Made by a program: the position numbers and the translations under genes | Source: Xanthobacter aminoxidans | GTDB lineage: Bacteria; Pseudomonadota; Alphaproteobacteria; Rhizobiales; Xanthobacteraceae | Assembly: GCF_023571765.1 (NCBI RefSeq) | Contig: NZ_JAMJXC010000015.1 | Coordinates: 62,001 to 126,000, forward strand | Reading direction: 5' to 3' | Length of the DNA stretch: 64,000 bases | The notes under the pieces: model-generated | The model's input: only the letters and a program-made list of their open reading frames with translations | The model's database searches: none | What the model was told of the DNA's origin: nothing | In this document: one piece after another, positions 15,592 through 27,192 of the stretch | Numbering within the stretch: the first letter of the stretch is position 1 | Layout of the letters: each line of letters begins with the position of its first letter

Positions 15592-15954
15592 TCAGCGCAC
15601 GCCGACGCGGTTGACCGGGCCGCCGGCATTCACGCCGACTCCGGGCGCAACACCGACACCGGGCGCACCGACGCCGACGCCGGGGGTGACGCCGACGCCG
15701 GGGGTGACGCCGACGCCGGGGGCTCCGGCACCCGGCACGCAGCCTGCGGGATAGCCGGGTCGGGTGCAATGAACCGCAGCGCGCGCTGCAGGGGCGGTGG
15801 GACGGGCGACGCAGCCCTTCGGAACGCCGACCGCCCTGCAATAGACCACGGCACCGGCGGGGGCGGTCGTCGCGAGGGTGACGACGGCGGCCGGCGGCAG
15901 TGCGGCGAGGGTGGCGGCGAGGAAAGCGGAACGTGTCAGCAGGCGCAGTCGCAT
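15592..15954 (-). CDS. Secreted Gly/Val/Pro-repeat protein with Cys motifs
   Basis: 120 residues from the ATG at 15954 (an in-frame start at 15981 would add nine). Signal peptide: [20 protein letters not shown], then a region ending PAGA. The mature part has two copies of a Cys motif, [13 protein letters not shown] and [13 protein letters not shown] (pattern CxxxGxPxGCV). It then has a low-complexity tail of six-residue PGVGVT/A-like repeats (about 80-112) and a basic end. Such tails resemble elastin-like or cell-surface-associated segments, but no function is known. It heads a probable two-gene unit. The repeat region is encoded by exact 18-bp tandem units and may vary in length between strains. 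Confidence 0.7.
   Translation of the reverse strand: MRLRLLTRSAFLAATLAALPPAAVVTLATTAPAGAVVYCRAVGVPKGCVARPTAPAARAAVHCTRPGYPAGCVPGAGAPGVGVTPGVGVTPGVGVGAPGVGVAPGVGVNAGGPVNRVGVR
15670..15723. repeat. 18-bp minisatellite inside the secreted-protein gene
   Basis: Three consecutive 18-base units (GACGCCGACGCCGGGGGT, the last ending in C) at 15670, 15688 and 15706, with degenerate copies continuing back to about 15635. On the minus strand each unit encodes one six-residue repeat. Confidence 0.85.
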
Positions 15955-16055
15955 GGCGGCCTCGGCATCCTTAACAGACACCTGTGCGTGACGCCCGGGT
16001 TGACATCGCGCCGAGGTGACTTCGGGTCAGCTAGGCGTCATCCTGTAATACCGCA

Positions 16056-17006
16056 ATGGCGATTCTTGGCCCGACTGGCGGCGAAACGTTGCGGGACGAT
16101 ATGTCGGAGGCGCGGGTGCTGGGGCTGGTGGCGGTGCGGGCAGGGGCGGCCGTGGACTGGCTCGACACGGCAGGCATTGCCAAAGCGCGGGGCGCCATCA
16201 TCGCCCATCCCGCCTTCCCGCGGGCGGTGGCGCAGCTTGTCGGCGAAATCAGCGCACTCTACAGCGGCAACCGGCTGCTCAACCGCGTGCTCAGTGATCG
16301 CGGCCGCAACATGTTCGGCCTCATGGTGCTCTATCTGGATGCCCTGCCGCCGGAAGAGGGGGGCGGGCTCACGGCGGCGCGGATCGTGGCCCTGTGCACC
16401 TCCACCGGCCTGTGCAGCCGGGGCCGCGCGAAGGCGATGCTCGCCCTCATGCGCTGGGGCGGCTATCTGGCGTCGGCGGCGCCGGCCGAGGATCGCCGGG
16501 TGAAGCCGCTGATGCCGCAGGAGAAGCTTGTCGCGCTCCAGCACCGGCGGTGGCGCCTCGTGTTCGAGGCCGGCAAGGCACTGGATCCGGAACTCGCCCG
16601 GCTCGCCTCCCGCCTCGCGGACGCAGCCTTCACGCGGGTTCTCGCTGTGTTGCTGGGCGAGGCCTTCCTCTCCGGCTTCCGGCCCGTTTCCGCCGCCCCG
16701 GAACTGACCGATCTGGTGGACCGCGACGGCGGCCTGATGGTGCTCCTCGCCCTCTTCACCGCCGAATCCATCGGCGAGGAGCCGCCGTCCATCGCCAATC
16801 TCTCGCGCCGCTTCCACCTGTCGCGGGCCCATGTGCTCGATCTGCTGCGGCTCAGCGAGGAGCGCGGGCTGGTGGAGCGCGGCATGCGTGGCACCGGCTG
16901 CCTTTCCCCGCTGGGGCGGGATGCGATCGAGCGCTTCTTCTCCTGCATCTTCGCCGTGATGTCCGGTGCCGCCCGCGCCGCCGAGGCCCGTCTTCACGGC
17001 GCGTGA
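16056..17006 (+). CDS. Hypothetical protein with a C-terminal winged-helix-like segment
   Basis: 316 residues, soluble, Ala/Leu/Arg-rich and mostly helical. The segment [20 protein letters not shown] followed by [12 protein letters not shown] (about 247-280) reads like the recognition helix and start of the wing in MarR-like winged-helix proteins, so a DNA-binding role is plausible. The N-terminal two thirds match nothing I recognise. An alternative ATG at 16101 would remove 15 residues; neither start has a strong ribosome site. It ends 104 bases before ppc on the same strand and could influence it (inference only). Confidence 0.62.
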   Translation: MAILGPTGGETLRDDMSEARVLGLVAVRAGAAVDWLDTAGIAKARGAIIAHPAFPRAVAQLVGEISALYSGNRLLNRVLSDRGRNMFGLMVLYLDALPPEEGGGLTAARIVALCTSTGLCSRGRAKAMLALMRWGGYLASAAPAEDRRVKPLMPQEKLVALQHRRWRLVFEAGKALDPELARLASRLADAAFTRVLAVLLGEAFLSGFRPVSAAPELTDLVDRDGGLMVLLALFTAESIGEEPPSIANLSRRFHLSRAHVLDLLRLSEERGLVERGMRGTGCLSPLGRDAIERFFSCIFAVMSGAARAAEARLHGA

Positions 17007-17110
17007 AATCACCTTCGCCCGGAACGGCCTTTCGCTCCTGCACAATTTCCTTAAGACTAAGGTCGAAAGAGACGTGCGCCGCAGCAGCGGACGAGTCCGG
17101 GGGAAGTCGG

Positions 17111-19891
<2,781 letters not shown>

Positions 19892-20057
19892 GGACGGCCG
19901 CGACCTGTCCCGTTCCGGCACAGGCCGGAGCGGGCGGCGGGGACGCAGCGGGAACGGGGCGTGACCGAATCGGCCGCGGACGTATTTTCTGGGTTCGTTC
20001 TCTCTCCGACGACACTTCCCTCGGGGCGGGCTCTTCCCTGTGGCGTCGCTTGGCGCT

Positions 20058-20074
20058 CTAATCGAAACGATTAG
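20058..20074. promoter_or_regulatory. Perfect inverted repeat upstream of otnK-like gene
   Basis: CTAATCG-AAA-CGATTAG, 7-bp arms with a 3-base spacer, 55 bases before the ATG. It is placed like an operator for a sugar-acid-responsive repressor; no regulator gene is adjacent, so the binder would be encoded elsewhere. Confidence 0.5.
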
Positions 20075-20129
20075 GGCAGGCCCGACGAAAAGGCCCACGC
20101 CCCAACAGAAGCAGCCCAAGGGATTTCGT

Positions 20130-21422
20130 ATGCCCCTCACTCTCGGCGTCATTGCCGACGACTACACCGGCGCCTCCGACCTCGCGAACACCCTGTCCAA
20201 GGAGGGCGTGCGCACCGTCCAGACCATCGGCGTACCCGACGCGGCGCTGGCGCTGCCCGATGCCGACGCGGTGGTCGTCTCGCTGAAAAGCCGCTCCATC
20301 CCGGCGGACGAAGCGGTGGCGCAGTCGCTGGCGGCCTATGCGTGGCTGAAGGGGCGGGGTGCGTCGCACATCCTGTTCAAGGTCTGCTCCACCTTCGATT
20401 CCACCGACGAGGGCAATATCGGCCCCGTCACCGATGCCCTGCGCCTCGCCACCGGCGCCGCCATCGTGCCGGTGACGCCAGCGTTCCCGGAGACCGGGCG
20501 CACCGTCTACATGGGCCACCTCTTCGTCGGCGACGTGCCGCTGAACGAGAGCCCGCTCAAGGATCACCCCCTCAACCCCATGACGGATTCGGACCTGAAG
20601 CGCGTGCTCGCCCGCCAGAGCGCCGGCCGGGTCGGGCTGGTGCCGCTGAAGGATGTGGCGGCGGGAGCCGATGCGGTGTCCGCCCGGCTGGAAAAGCTGG
20701 CGCTGGAGGGGCGCACGGCGGCCATCGTGGATGCGGTGTTCGACCGGGATCTGGAGGCGGTGGGCATCGCGGCGGCGGTCCTGCCGCTGTCCACCGGCGC
20801 GTCCGGCCTCGGCCTTGGACTGGCGCGGGCGCTGATCGCGGACGGGCGGGTGCTGCGGCGGGAGAGTGATGGCGCGGCGCTGGCGGCGGGCATCGGCGGA
20901 TATGCAGGCGTGGTCGCGGGCAGTTGCTCGAAGGCGACGCTGGAGCAGATTGCCGTCGCCGAAGGCCAGATGCCGGTGCTGCGGCTCTCCGCCGAACGGC
21001 TCGTCACCCACCCCGAGGCGGAGGTCGCCGCCGCGCTGGAGTGGGCGAAGGCGCGCCTCGCATCCGGGCCGGTGCTGATCGCGGCGAGCGGCGCGCCGGA
21101 GCAGGTGGCCGAGGTGCAGGCCCGCTTCGGCCGTCACGCGGCGGGCGTCGCCGTCGAGCACGGCACGGCGGCCATTTCCGAGGGGCTGGTGGCGGCCGGC
21201 GTGCGCCGCCTCGTGCTGGCCGGCGGGGAGACATCGGGGGCGAGCGTGGACCGGCTGAAGATCCCCGCCTTCCTTGTCGGCCCCGAGATCGCCCCCGGCG
21301 TGCCGCTGCTGCGCACCGAAGGCCAGCCGGGCGAACCCATGGTGCTGGCGCTGAAATCCGGCAATTTCGGCGGGCCGGACTTCTTCGCGAAGGCGCTGGG
21401 GATGATGGGCGTGGGTCACTGA
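20130..21422 (+). CDS. otnK: Four-carbon acid-sugar kinase, OtnK/3-oxo-tetronate kinase type
   Basis: 430 residues, the family length. The N-terminal domain starts LGVIADDYTGASDLANTL (the ADDxTGA signature) and contains FKVCSTFDSTDEGNIGPV. The C-terminal nucleotide-binding half has VVAGSCSKATLEQI and LVLAGGETSGASVDRLKI, matching the DUF1537/OtnK family that phosphorylates 3-oxo-tetronates. Usually such kinases sit with an aldolase, isomerase and dehydrogenase (otnC, otnI, ltnD) and a DeoR-type regulator; none is here, so this is a solitary copy. The substrate call is by family resemblance. Confidence 0.87.
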   Translation: MPLTLGVIADDYTGASDLANTLSKEGVRTVQTIGVPDAALALPDADAVVVSLKSRSIPADEAVAQSLAAYAWLKGRGASHILFKVCSTFDSTDEGNIGPVTDALRLATGAAIVPVTPAFPETGRTVYMGHLFVGDVPLNESPLKDHPLNPMTDSDLKRVLARQSAGRVGLVPLKDVAAGADAVSARLEKLALEGRTAAIVDAVFDRDLEAVGIAAAVLPLSTGASGLGLGLARALIADGRVLRRESDGAALAAGIGGYAGVVAGSCSKATLEQIAVAEGQMPVLRLSAERLVTHPEAEVAAALEWAKARLASGPVLIAASGAPEQVAEVQARFGRHAAGVAVEHGTAAISEGLVAAGVRRLVLAGGETSGASVDRLKIPAFLVGPEIAPGVPLLRTEGQPGEPMVLALKSGNFGGPDFFAKALGMMGVGH

Positions 21423-21432
21423 GCTGCGCCTC

Positions 21433-21455
21433 CCCTCTCCCGCAAGGGGAGAGGG
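21433..21455. terminator. Hairpin between convergent otnK and the RND gene
   Basis: 9-bp stem CCCTCTCCC / GGGAGAGGG with loop GCAAG, followed on the plus strand by AGTTTGTT. It lies 10 bases after the otnK stop and before the 3' end of the RND gene, so it can act as a shared terminator. A related hairpin lies at 24851-24872. Confidence 0.65.
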
Positions 21456-21482
21456 AGTTTGTTCAAGTGCCTGCGGGAGGGA

Positions 21483-24400
21483 CTACTCCCCCGGCTGAAG
21501 CGCGTGGGGCGCGTGAGGGGTGCCTGCGCTCGCGACCGTCCCGTGCCCGTGCTGGGTCAGCGGCCGGTTGCCCGCCAGCCCGCGCAGCATCACGTAGAAG
21601 ACCGGCGTCAGGAAGATGCCGAACACCGTCACGCCGATCATGCCGGCGAACACCGCCGTGCCCATGGCCTGCCGCATCTCCGCGCCCGCACCGATGGAGG
21701 TGACGAGCGGCACCACGCCCATGATGAAGGCGAGGGAGGTCATCAGGATGGGCCGGAGCCTCAGCCGGCTCGCCTCGATGGCCGCCTGCACCGGCGTGCG
21801 GCCCTCGAATTCCAGCTCGCGGGCGAATTCCACGATCAGGATCGCGTTCTTCGCCGAGAGCCCCACCAGCACCACGAGGCCGATCTGGGTGAAGACATTG
21901 TTGTCCCCGCCCGCGAGCCACACGCCGGTCATGGCGGCGAAAAGGCCGGTCGGCACGATCATGATGATGGCGAGCGGCAGCATCAGGCTTTCGTATTGCG
22001 CGGCCAGCACCAGGAAGACGAGGAAGATGGCGAGCGGGAACACGAACACCGCCGAATTGCCGGCCAGGATGTCCTGGTAGGTCAGCTCGGTCCATTCGAA
22101 GGAGAAGCCCTTGGGAAGGGTCTCCTTGGCGATGCGCTCCACCGCCTGCTGCGCCTCGCCCGAGGAGAAGCCGGGGGCGGCGCCGCCGTTCACGTCGGCG
22201 GAGAGGAAGCCGTTGTAGCGCATGGCCCGCTCCGGCCCCGCCGATGAGCGCACCTTGAGCAGCGCCGAGAGCGGGATCATCTCCCCCGTCGCGGAGCGCA
22301 CCTTCAGCGTGCCCACGTCTTCTGCCCGGGCGCGGAAGGGCGCGTCGGCCTGGACGCGCACCGTGTAGGTGCGGCCGAACTTGTTGAAGTCGTTCACATA
22401 GGACGAGCCGAGATAGATCTGCATGGTCTCGAACACGTCGGTGACGGCGACGTTCAGCTGGCGCGCCTTCACCCGATCGATGTCGGCGAAGAGCTGCGGC
22501 ACGTTCACCTGAAAGGAGGAGAACAGGCCGGCCAGCTCCGGCGCCTGCCGCGCCGCCGTGAGAAAGGCCTTGGTCGCCTCATCGAGGGCGGCATAGCCGA
22601 GGCCGGCGCGATCCTCGATCTGGAACTTGAAGCCGCCGATGGTGCCGAGCCCCTGCACCGGCGGCGGCGGGAACATGGCGATCATCGCATCCGGGATGCC
22701 GGCGAACTTGCCGTTCAGCTTCATGGCGATGGCATTGCCGTTCAGCGACGGGTCGCGGCGTGCCTCGAATTCGTCGAGGCCGACGAAGACGATGCCGGAG
22801 TTGGACGAGTTGGTGAAGCCGTTGATGGAAAGGCCGGGGAAGGCGATGGCCGACTTCACGCCCGGCTCCTTCAGGGCGATGTCGCTCATCTTGCGGATCA
22901 CCTCCTCGGTGCGGTCGAGGGTGGCGCCGTCGGGCAGCTGGGCGAAGCCCACCAGATACTGCTTGTCCTGCCCCGGCACGAAGCCCGGAGGCACCGCCTT
23001 GAACAGCACGCCGGTGAGCGCCACCAGCACGACGTAGAGGCCGAGCATCAGCACCTTCTGCCCGATCACCCGGCGCACCACGCCGCCATAGGCGCCGGAG
23101 CCGCGCACGAACGCCTTGTTGAAGCCGCGGAAGAACCAGCCGAACAGCCGGTCCATGACGCGGGTGAGCCAGTCCTTCGGCGCATCGTGACCCTTCAGCA
23201 GCAGCGCCGAGAGGGCCGGCGAGAGGGTCAGCGAGTTGACGGCCGAGATCACCGTCGAGATGGCGATGGTGAGGGCGAACTGCTTGTAGAACTGGCCCGT
23301 GAGGCCGGTGATGAAGGCGAGCGGCACGAACACCGCGATCAGCACGAGGGCGATGGCGATGATGGGGCCGGACACCTCCCGCATGGCCTTGTAGGTGGCC
23401 TCGCGCGGGGAGAGACCGCCCTCGATGTTGCGCTCCACATTCTCCACCACCACGATGGCGTCATCCACCACGATGCCGATGGCGAGCACCAGACCGAACA
23501 GCGTCAACGCATTGATGGAGAAGCCGAACACGTACATCACCGCGAACGTGCCGACGATGGAGACCGGCACCGCCAGCAGCGGGATGATGGAGGCCCGCCA
23601 GGTCTGGAGGAACACGATCACCACCAGCACCACAAGGGCGATGGCCTCCAGTAGCGTGTGGATCACCGCCTCGATGGAGGCGCGGACGAACTGGGTGGTG
23701 TCGTAGACTATGGAATAGTCCACGCCCTCGGGCATGTTCTGCTTGATCTCCTCCATCACCCGCCGCGTGTCGTCGGCGATGCGGATGGCGTTGGAGCCCG
23801 GCGCCTGGAAGATCGGCACCGCCACCGCCTGGGTGTTGTTGAGGAGTGAGCGCAGGGCATATTCCGAGGCACCCAGCTCGATGCGCGCCACGTCCTTCAG
23901 CAGCACGATCTCGCCGTTGGTGCCGCTCTTCACCACGATGTTGGCGAACTCCTCCTCATTGGCGAGGCGGCCCTGCGCGTTGATGGAGAGTTGCAGGTCG
24001 AGCCCCGGCGCGCCGGGGGAGGCGCCGACCACGCCGGCCGCCGCCTGCACGTTCTGGGCGCGAATCTCGCGCACCACGTCGGCGGCGCTAAGGCCATGCT
24101 CGGCCACCTTCTGCGGGTCGAGCCAGATGCGCATGGAATAGTCGCCGGCACCGAACAATTGCACCTGCCCCACGCCGTCGATGCGGGCGAGGCGGTCCTT
24201 CACGTTCAGCACCGCGTAGTTGCGCAGATAGGTGGTGTCGTAGCGGTTGTTGGGGGAAATGAGGTGAACCACCATGGTGAGGTCCGGCGAGGACTTCACG
24301 GTCGTCACGCCGAGGCGCCGCACCTCTTCCGGCAGGCGCGGCTCGGCCTGGGAGATGCGGTTCTGCACCAGCTGCTGCGCCTTGTCCGGGTCGGTGCCCA

Positions 24401-24692
24401 GCTTGAAGGTGACGGTCAGCGTCATGATGCCGTCGGTGGTGGCCTGGCTCGACATGTAGAGCATGCCCTCGACGCCGTTGATGGATTCCTCCAGCGGGGT
24501 CGAGACGGTTTCGGCGATCACCTTGGGATTGGCACCGGGATAGGTGGCGCGCACCACCACCTGCGGCGGCACCACCTCGGGATATTCCGAGATGGGCATG
24601 GCCCGCATGGCGATGAGGCCGGCAAGGAAGATGAGGACAGAGAGCACGCCGGCGAAGATCGGGCGGTCGATGAAGAATCTGGACAGGTTCAT
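21483..24692 (-). CDS. RND efflux pump, HAE-1 (AcrB-type) inner-membrane transporter
   Basis: 1069 residues, the family size, with the duplicated layout: TM1, a large periplasmic loop, TM2-6, then the same again. N-terminus MNLSRFFIDRPIFAGVLSVL and the GSNAIRIADDTRRVMEEIK region are typical. TM4 shows GIVVDDAIVVVENVERN, with the paired aspartates of the proton relay. Such pumps drive drug, solvent or aromatic-compound export with a periplasmic adaptor and an outer-membrane channel. The adaptor gene lies upstream; no outer-membrane factor is adjacent, so a shared TolC-like channel must be used (inference). Substrates unknown. Confidence 0.95.
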   Translation of the reverse strand: MNLSRFFIDRPIFAGVLSVLIFLAGLIAMRAMPISEYPEVVPPQVVVRATYPGANPKVIAETVSTPLEESINGVEGMLYMSSQATTDGIMTLTVTFKLGTDPDKAQQLVQNRISQAEPRLPEEVRRLGVTTVKSSPDLTMVVHLISPNNRYDTTYLRNYAVLNVKDRLARIDGVGQVQLFGAGDYSMRIWLDPQKVAEHGLSAADVVREIRAQNVQAAAGVVGASPGAPGLDLQLSINAQGRLANEEEFANIVVKSGTNGEIVLLKDVARIELGASEYALRSLLNNTQAVAVPIFQAPGSNAIRIADDTRRVMEEIKQNMPEGVDYSIVYDTTQFVRASIEAVIHTLLEAIALVVLVVIVFLQTWRASIIPLLAVPVSIVGTFAVMYVFGFSINALTLFGLVLAIGIVVDDAIVVVENVERNIEGGLSPREATYKAMREVSGPIIAIALVLIAVFVPLAFITGLTGQFYKQFALTIAISTVISAVNSLTLSPALSALLLKGHDAPKDWLTRVMDRLFGWFFRGFNKAFVRGSGAYGGVVRRVIGQKVLMLGLYVVLVALTGVLFKAVPPGFVPGQDKQYLVGFAQLPDGATLDRTEEVIRKMSDIALKEPGVKSAIAFPGLSINGFTNSSNSGIVFVGLDEFEARRDPSLNGNAIAMKLNGKFAGIPDAMIAMFPPPPVQGLGTIGGFKFQIEDRAGLGYAALDEATKAFLTAARQAPELAGLFSSFQVNVPQLFADIDRVKARQLNVAVTDVFETMQIYLGSSYVNDFNKFGRTYTVRVQADAPFRARAEDVGTLKVRSATGEMIPLSALLKVRSSAGPERAMRYNGFLSADVNGGAAPGFSSGEAQQAVERIAKETLPKGFSFEWTELTYQDILAGNSAVFVFPLAIFLVFLVLAAQYESLMLPLAIIMIVPTGLFAAMTGVWLAGGDNNVFTQIGLVVLVGLSAKNAILIVEFARELEFEGRTPVQAAIEASRLRLRPILMTSLAFIMGVVPLVTSIGAGAEMRQAMGTAVFAGMIGVTVFGIFLTPVFYVMLRGLAGNRPLTQHGHGTVASAGTPHAPHALQPGE

Positions 24693-24850
24693 GGAACCCT
24701 CCCGCCTCGGGGCGGCTGGATGAAAGGAGCGGAACGCGGGACGCAACCGGCCGTCCCCGCAGCGGTCTGCGCGCGGGATCGGTCCGGCAATGGGGGTGAG
24801 GGGCTGCACCGGACGAGGGGGCGTTTACGCCCGGCGCAGCCCTCTCCCGA

Positions 24851-24872
24851 CCCCCTCCGTGCGGGGAGGGGG
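24851..24872. repeat. GC-rich hairpin in the adaptor-RND intergenic region
   Basis: 8-bp stem CCCCCTCC / GGAGGGGG with a 6-base loop, preceded by CCCTCTCCC, the same arm used by the hairpin after the RND gene. It lies inside the 233-base gap between the adaptor stop and the RND start, where it may attenuate or stabilise the transcript. The rest of that gap shows no gene. Confidence 0.5.
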
Positions 24873-24925
24873 CGAGGCGAATTCGCTGGAGGCCTCCCCG
24901 GTTAGGACCGGGAAGGCGGCTCGTG

Positions 24926-26215
24926 TCAGTTCGTGCGGGTCGTCGCCGCCTCGCTCACCCGCATGGGGACGGGCTCGGGCGTCACCGCCGCGCCGGGGCG
25001 CACGCGATGCAGGCCGTTGACGACCACGCGCTCGCCCGCCGACAGGCCGTTGGTGACGACGCGCAGGCCGTCCACCGGGGCGCCGAGCGTCACCTCGCGC
25101 CACACCGCCTTGTTGGAGGCATCGACCACGAAGACGAACTTCTTGTCCTGGTCCGTGCCCACGGCCCGCTCGCTCACGAGCACGGCGGGCGCGGCCTTGG
25201 GCTGGCCCATTTCCAGCCGCACGAACTGGCCGGGCAGGAGCCGCCCGTCCGGATTGGCGAAGCGGGCGCGGACGCGGACCGTGCCGGTGCGCGGATCAAC
25301 CTGGTTGTCCACCAGCTGCATCACGCCTTCCACCGGCGGCGTGCCGGCGGCGACGGTCATCAGCACCGGGATCTGGTCGAGCCGGTCGGCCACGTCACCG
25401 CCGCCGCCGAGGCCGGCAAGGGCACGGGCGACGGTTGCCTCATCGGCGCTGAAGCTGGCGTAGATGGGATCCACCGAGACGAGGGTGGTGAGCACCGGCG
25501 CGCCGGGGCCGGCGGCCACGAGATTGCCCACCGTGATCTCCGACTTGCCGACGCGGCCCGCCACCGGGGCGCGGACCTTGGTGTAGGAGAGATTGAGCTT
25601 CGCCGCGGCGAGCTTCGCCTGCGCGGCCCTGAGCCCGGCCTCGGCGGCGCGCTGGCCGTTGAGGCGCTCGTCCAGGGTGCTCTGGGAGAGCGTCTTGGTG
25701 GTGAACAGCTTCTCGCCGCGTTCCAGCTCGTTGCGGGCGAGTTCGAGCCGCGACTGGACGGAGGCGACCTGCGCCTCGGCCTCGGCCACGTCGGCCTCAT
25801 AGGGCTCGGAATCGATGGAGACGAGCAGTTCGCCCTCCCGCACCAGAGCGCCCTCGCGGAAATGCACCGCCTTGATGGCGCCGGCGACGCGGGAGCGCAC
25901 TTCAACCCGCTCCACCGCCTCCAGACGGCCGGAGAAGGTGTCGAACAGGCGGGTGTCGCGCTGCTCGACGGTGGCCACCGAGACCGGCACGGCCGGCGGA
26001 GCCGCCGCCGCAGCAGCGGCGGGCTTGTCGGCGTGGGCGCCGCCCTCCTTGGGCAGGCCGTAGAGCACGCCGAACACCGCGAAGAGCGCGGCGGTGCCGA
26101 GCAGCAGGGCTTCCCGGAGACGGGACTTCTTCGCGGCGGGCCTGGTGGAGGCGGACTCAGGGGTGGGGGGCGTGTCGTTCGGGGCGGAAGTCTGGGCGGA
26201 AGTCTTGGCGGTCAT
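24926..26215 (-). CDS. RND efflux periplasmic adaptor (membrane fusion protein)
   Basis: 429 residues. A ~40-residue Ser/Thr/Pro-rich cytoplasmic leader precedes one membrane anchor (REALLLGTAALFAVFGVLYGL). The periplasmic part has a lipoyl half-motif VRSRVAGAIKAVHFREGALV, a helical hairpin (about 130-205), the second lipoyl half APVAGRVGKSEITVGNLV, a beta-barrel and the membrane-proximal domain ending near GLHRVRPGAAV. This is the AcrA/MexE order. AAGGA precedes the ATG at 26215. It is second in the hydrolase-adaptor-RND operon and couples the pump to an outer-membrane channel. Confidence 0.93.
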   Translation of the reverse strand: MTAKTSAQTSAPNDTPPTPESASTRPAAKKSRLREALLLGTAALFAVFGVLYGLPKEGGAHADKPAAAAAAAPPAVPVSVATVEQRDTRLFDTFSGRLEAVERVEVRSRVAGAIKAVHFREGALVREGELLVSIDSEPYEADVAEAEAQVASVQSRLELARNELERGEKLFTTKTLSQSTLDERLNGQRAAEAGLRAAQAKLAAAKLNLSYTKVRAPVAGRVGKSEITVGNLVAAGPGAPVLTTLVSVDPIYASFSADEATVARALAGLGGGGDVADRLDQIPVLMTVAAGTPPVEGVMQLVDNQVDPRTGTVRVRARFANPDGRLLPGQFVRLEMGQPKAAPAVLVSERAVGTDQDKKFVFVVDASNKAVWREVTLGAPVDGLRVVTNGLSAGERVVVNGLHRVRPGAAVTPEPVPMRVSEAATTRTN

Positions 26216-26241
26216 GGGGGCAGTCCTTGGCGGTCGGTCTG

Positions 26242-27084
26242 TCAAAGGACGGCCGGATCGGCCTTGAGCCGACCGGACCGTGAAGCGGGACGCGTGGAAA
26301 CGAAGAAATCGCGGAACAGGTCGCGCATGGCGCCTGTCCAGGCGGCCGGTTTCGGCGCTGGACACGAGATGCTGTCGGGCCATTCGGTCGGCCCCTTCAG
26401 GATGTGCACGCAGGTCGGCACGCCGGCCGAGGCGAGCGCGTCGGCGTAACGCCGGCTCTCGTCGCACATGGGACAGTCCTCCGCGCTCACCACCAGAGCC
26501 GGCGGCAGAGCGCCGAGGCGGGAGGAGGCGAGGGGCGCGGCATAGGGATGGGCGGCCTTCTCGGGCGAGCCGAGATAGGTCTGCCAGCCGTCCGCCCACT
26601 TGCAGCCGCAGCTGCCGGCATCGGCGCGGCGGATGGAGGCGGTGGCGAGGCTGGGGTCGAGCATGGGCGAGACGAGGATCTGCCCGGCGATGGGAGGGGA
26701 ACGCTGGTCACGCGCCATCATGGCGAGGCCGGCGGCGAGGTTGCCACCCGATTCCTCCCCGGCGAGATAGAGCGGCGCGCCGCGCCCCGCGAGGGCGGCC
26801 CGGCGGCGGTAGACGTCAGTGACGGCGGCAAACAGCGCGGTGAGGGCGAAGGGGAAGGGGTGCTCGCAGGCGAGCGGATAATCCGCCGAGACCACCACCG
26901 CCCCGGCCGCCGCGAGGACGCCGGAGATATAGGCCCCGCACTCCAGCGTGCCGCCAGTGAAGGCGCCGCCGTGCAGGTGGAAGACGAGCGGTGCCGACCC
27001 CTTCTCCGGCCGCGACCCATAGAGCCGCGCCGGCAGCGCGCCGGTCCCGGTCTCGAGGGTGATGGTCTGGCTGGTCGGGGTCAT
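26242..27084 (-). CDS. Alpha/beta hydrolase-fold protein with degenerate catalytic triad
   Basis: 280 residues with HSL-type fold hallmarks: oxyanion motif FHLHGG (35-40), VVVSADYPLA, and the nucleophile-elbow region GEESGGN (109-115). In active relatives that reads GDSAGGN, so the serine position holds E111. The expected catalytic histidine (GMIHGF in relatives) is replaced by KGPTEW, with E234 at that position; the acid D203 remains. CGC at 159-161 and CPMC at 204-207 could bind metal or form a disulfide. It is the first gene of the efflux operon, 26 bases before the adaptor gene. It may bind rather than hydrolyse a ligand (inference). Confidence 0.8.
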   Translation of the reverse strand: MTPTSQTITLETGTGALPARLYGSRPEKGSAPLVFHLHGGAFTGGTLECGAYISGVLAAAGAVVVSADYPLACEHPFPFALTALFAAVTDVYRRRAALAGRGAPLYLAGEESGGNLAAGLAMMARDQRSPPIAGQILVSPMLDPSLATASIRRADAGSCGCKWADGWQTYLGSPEKAAHPYAAPLASSRLGALPPALVVSAEDCPMCDESRRYADALASAGVPTCVHILKGPTEWPDSISCPAPKPAAWTGAMRDLFRDFFVSTRPASRSGRLKADPAVL

Positions 27085-27192
27085 CTGTCTCGTCCTTTTG
27101 GGCGGTAAACCATTCCCCGGCTCTCACGCCCTTGTGCGATGCGGAAACCATATTGGCGATCTAGAAGGGGATAAATCGCCAGTTCGTGAGTT

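Noticed and set aside
24926-26215. Idea that the adaptor-RND pair is a heavy-metal (CusBA) system
   Set aside because: The adaptor lacks a Met/His-rich metal site and the pump has the HAE-1 N-terminus and helix pattern; drug- or aromatic-type export is more likely.
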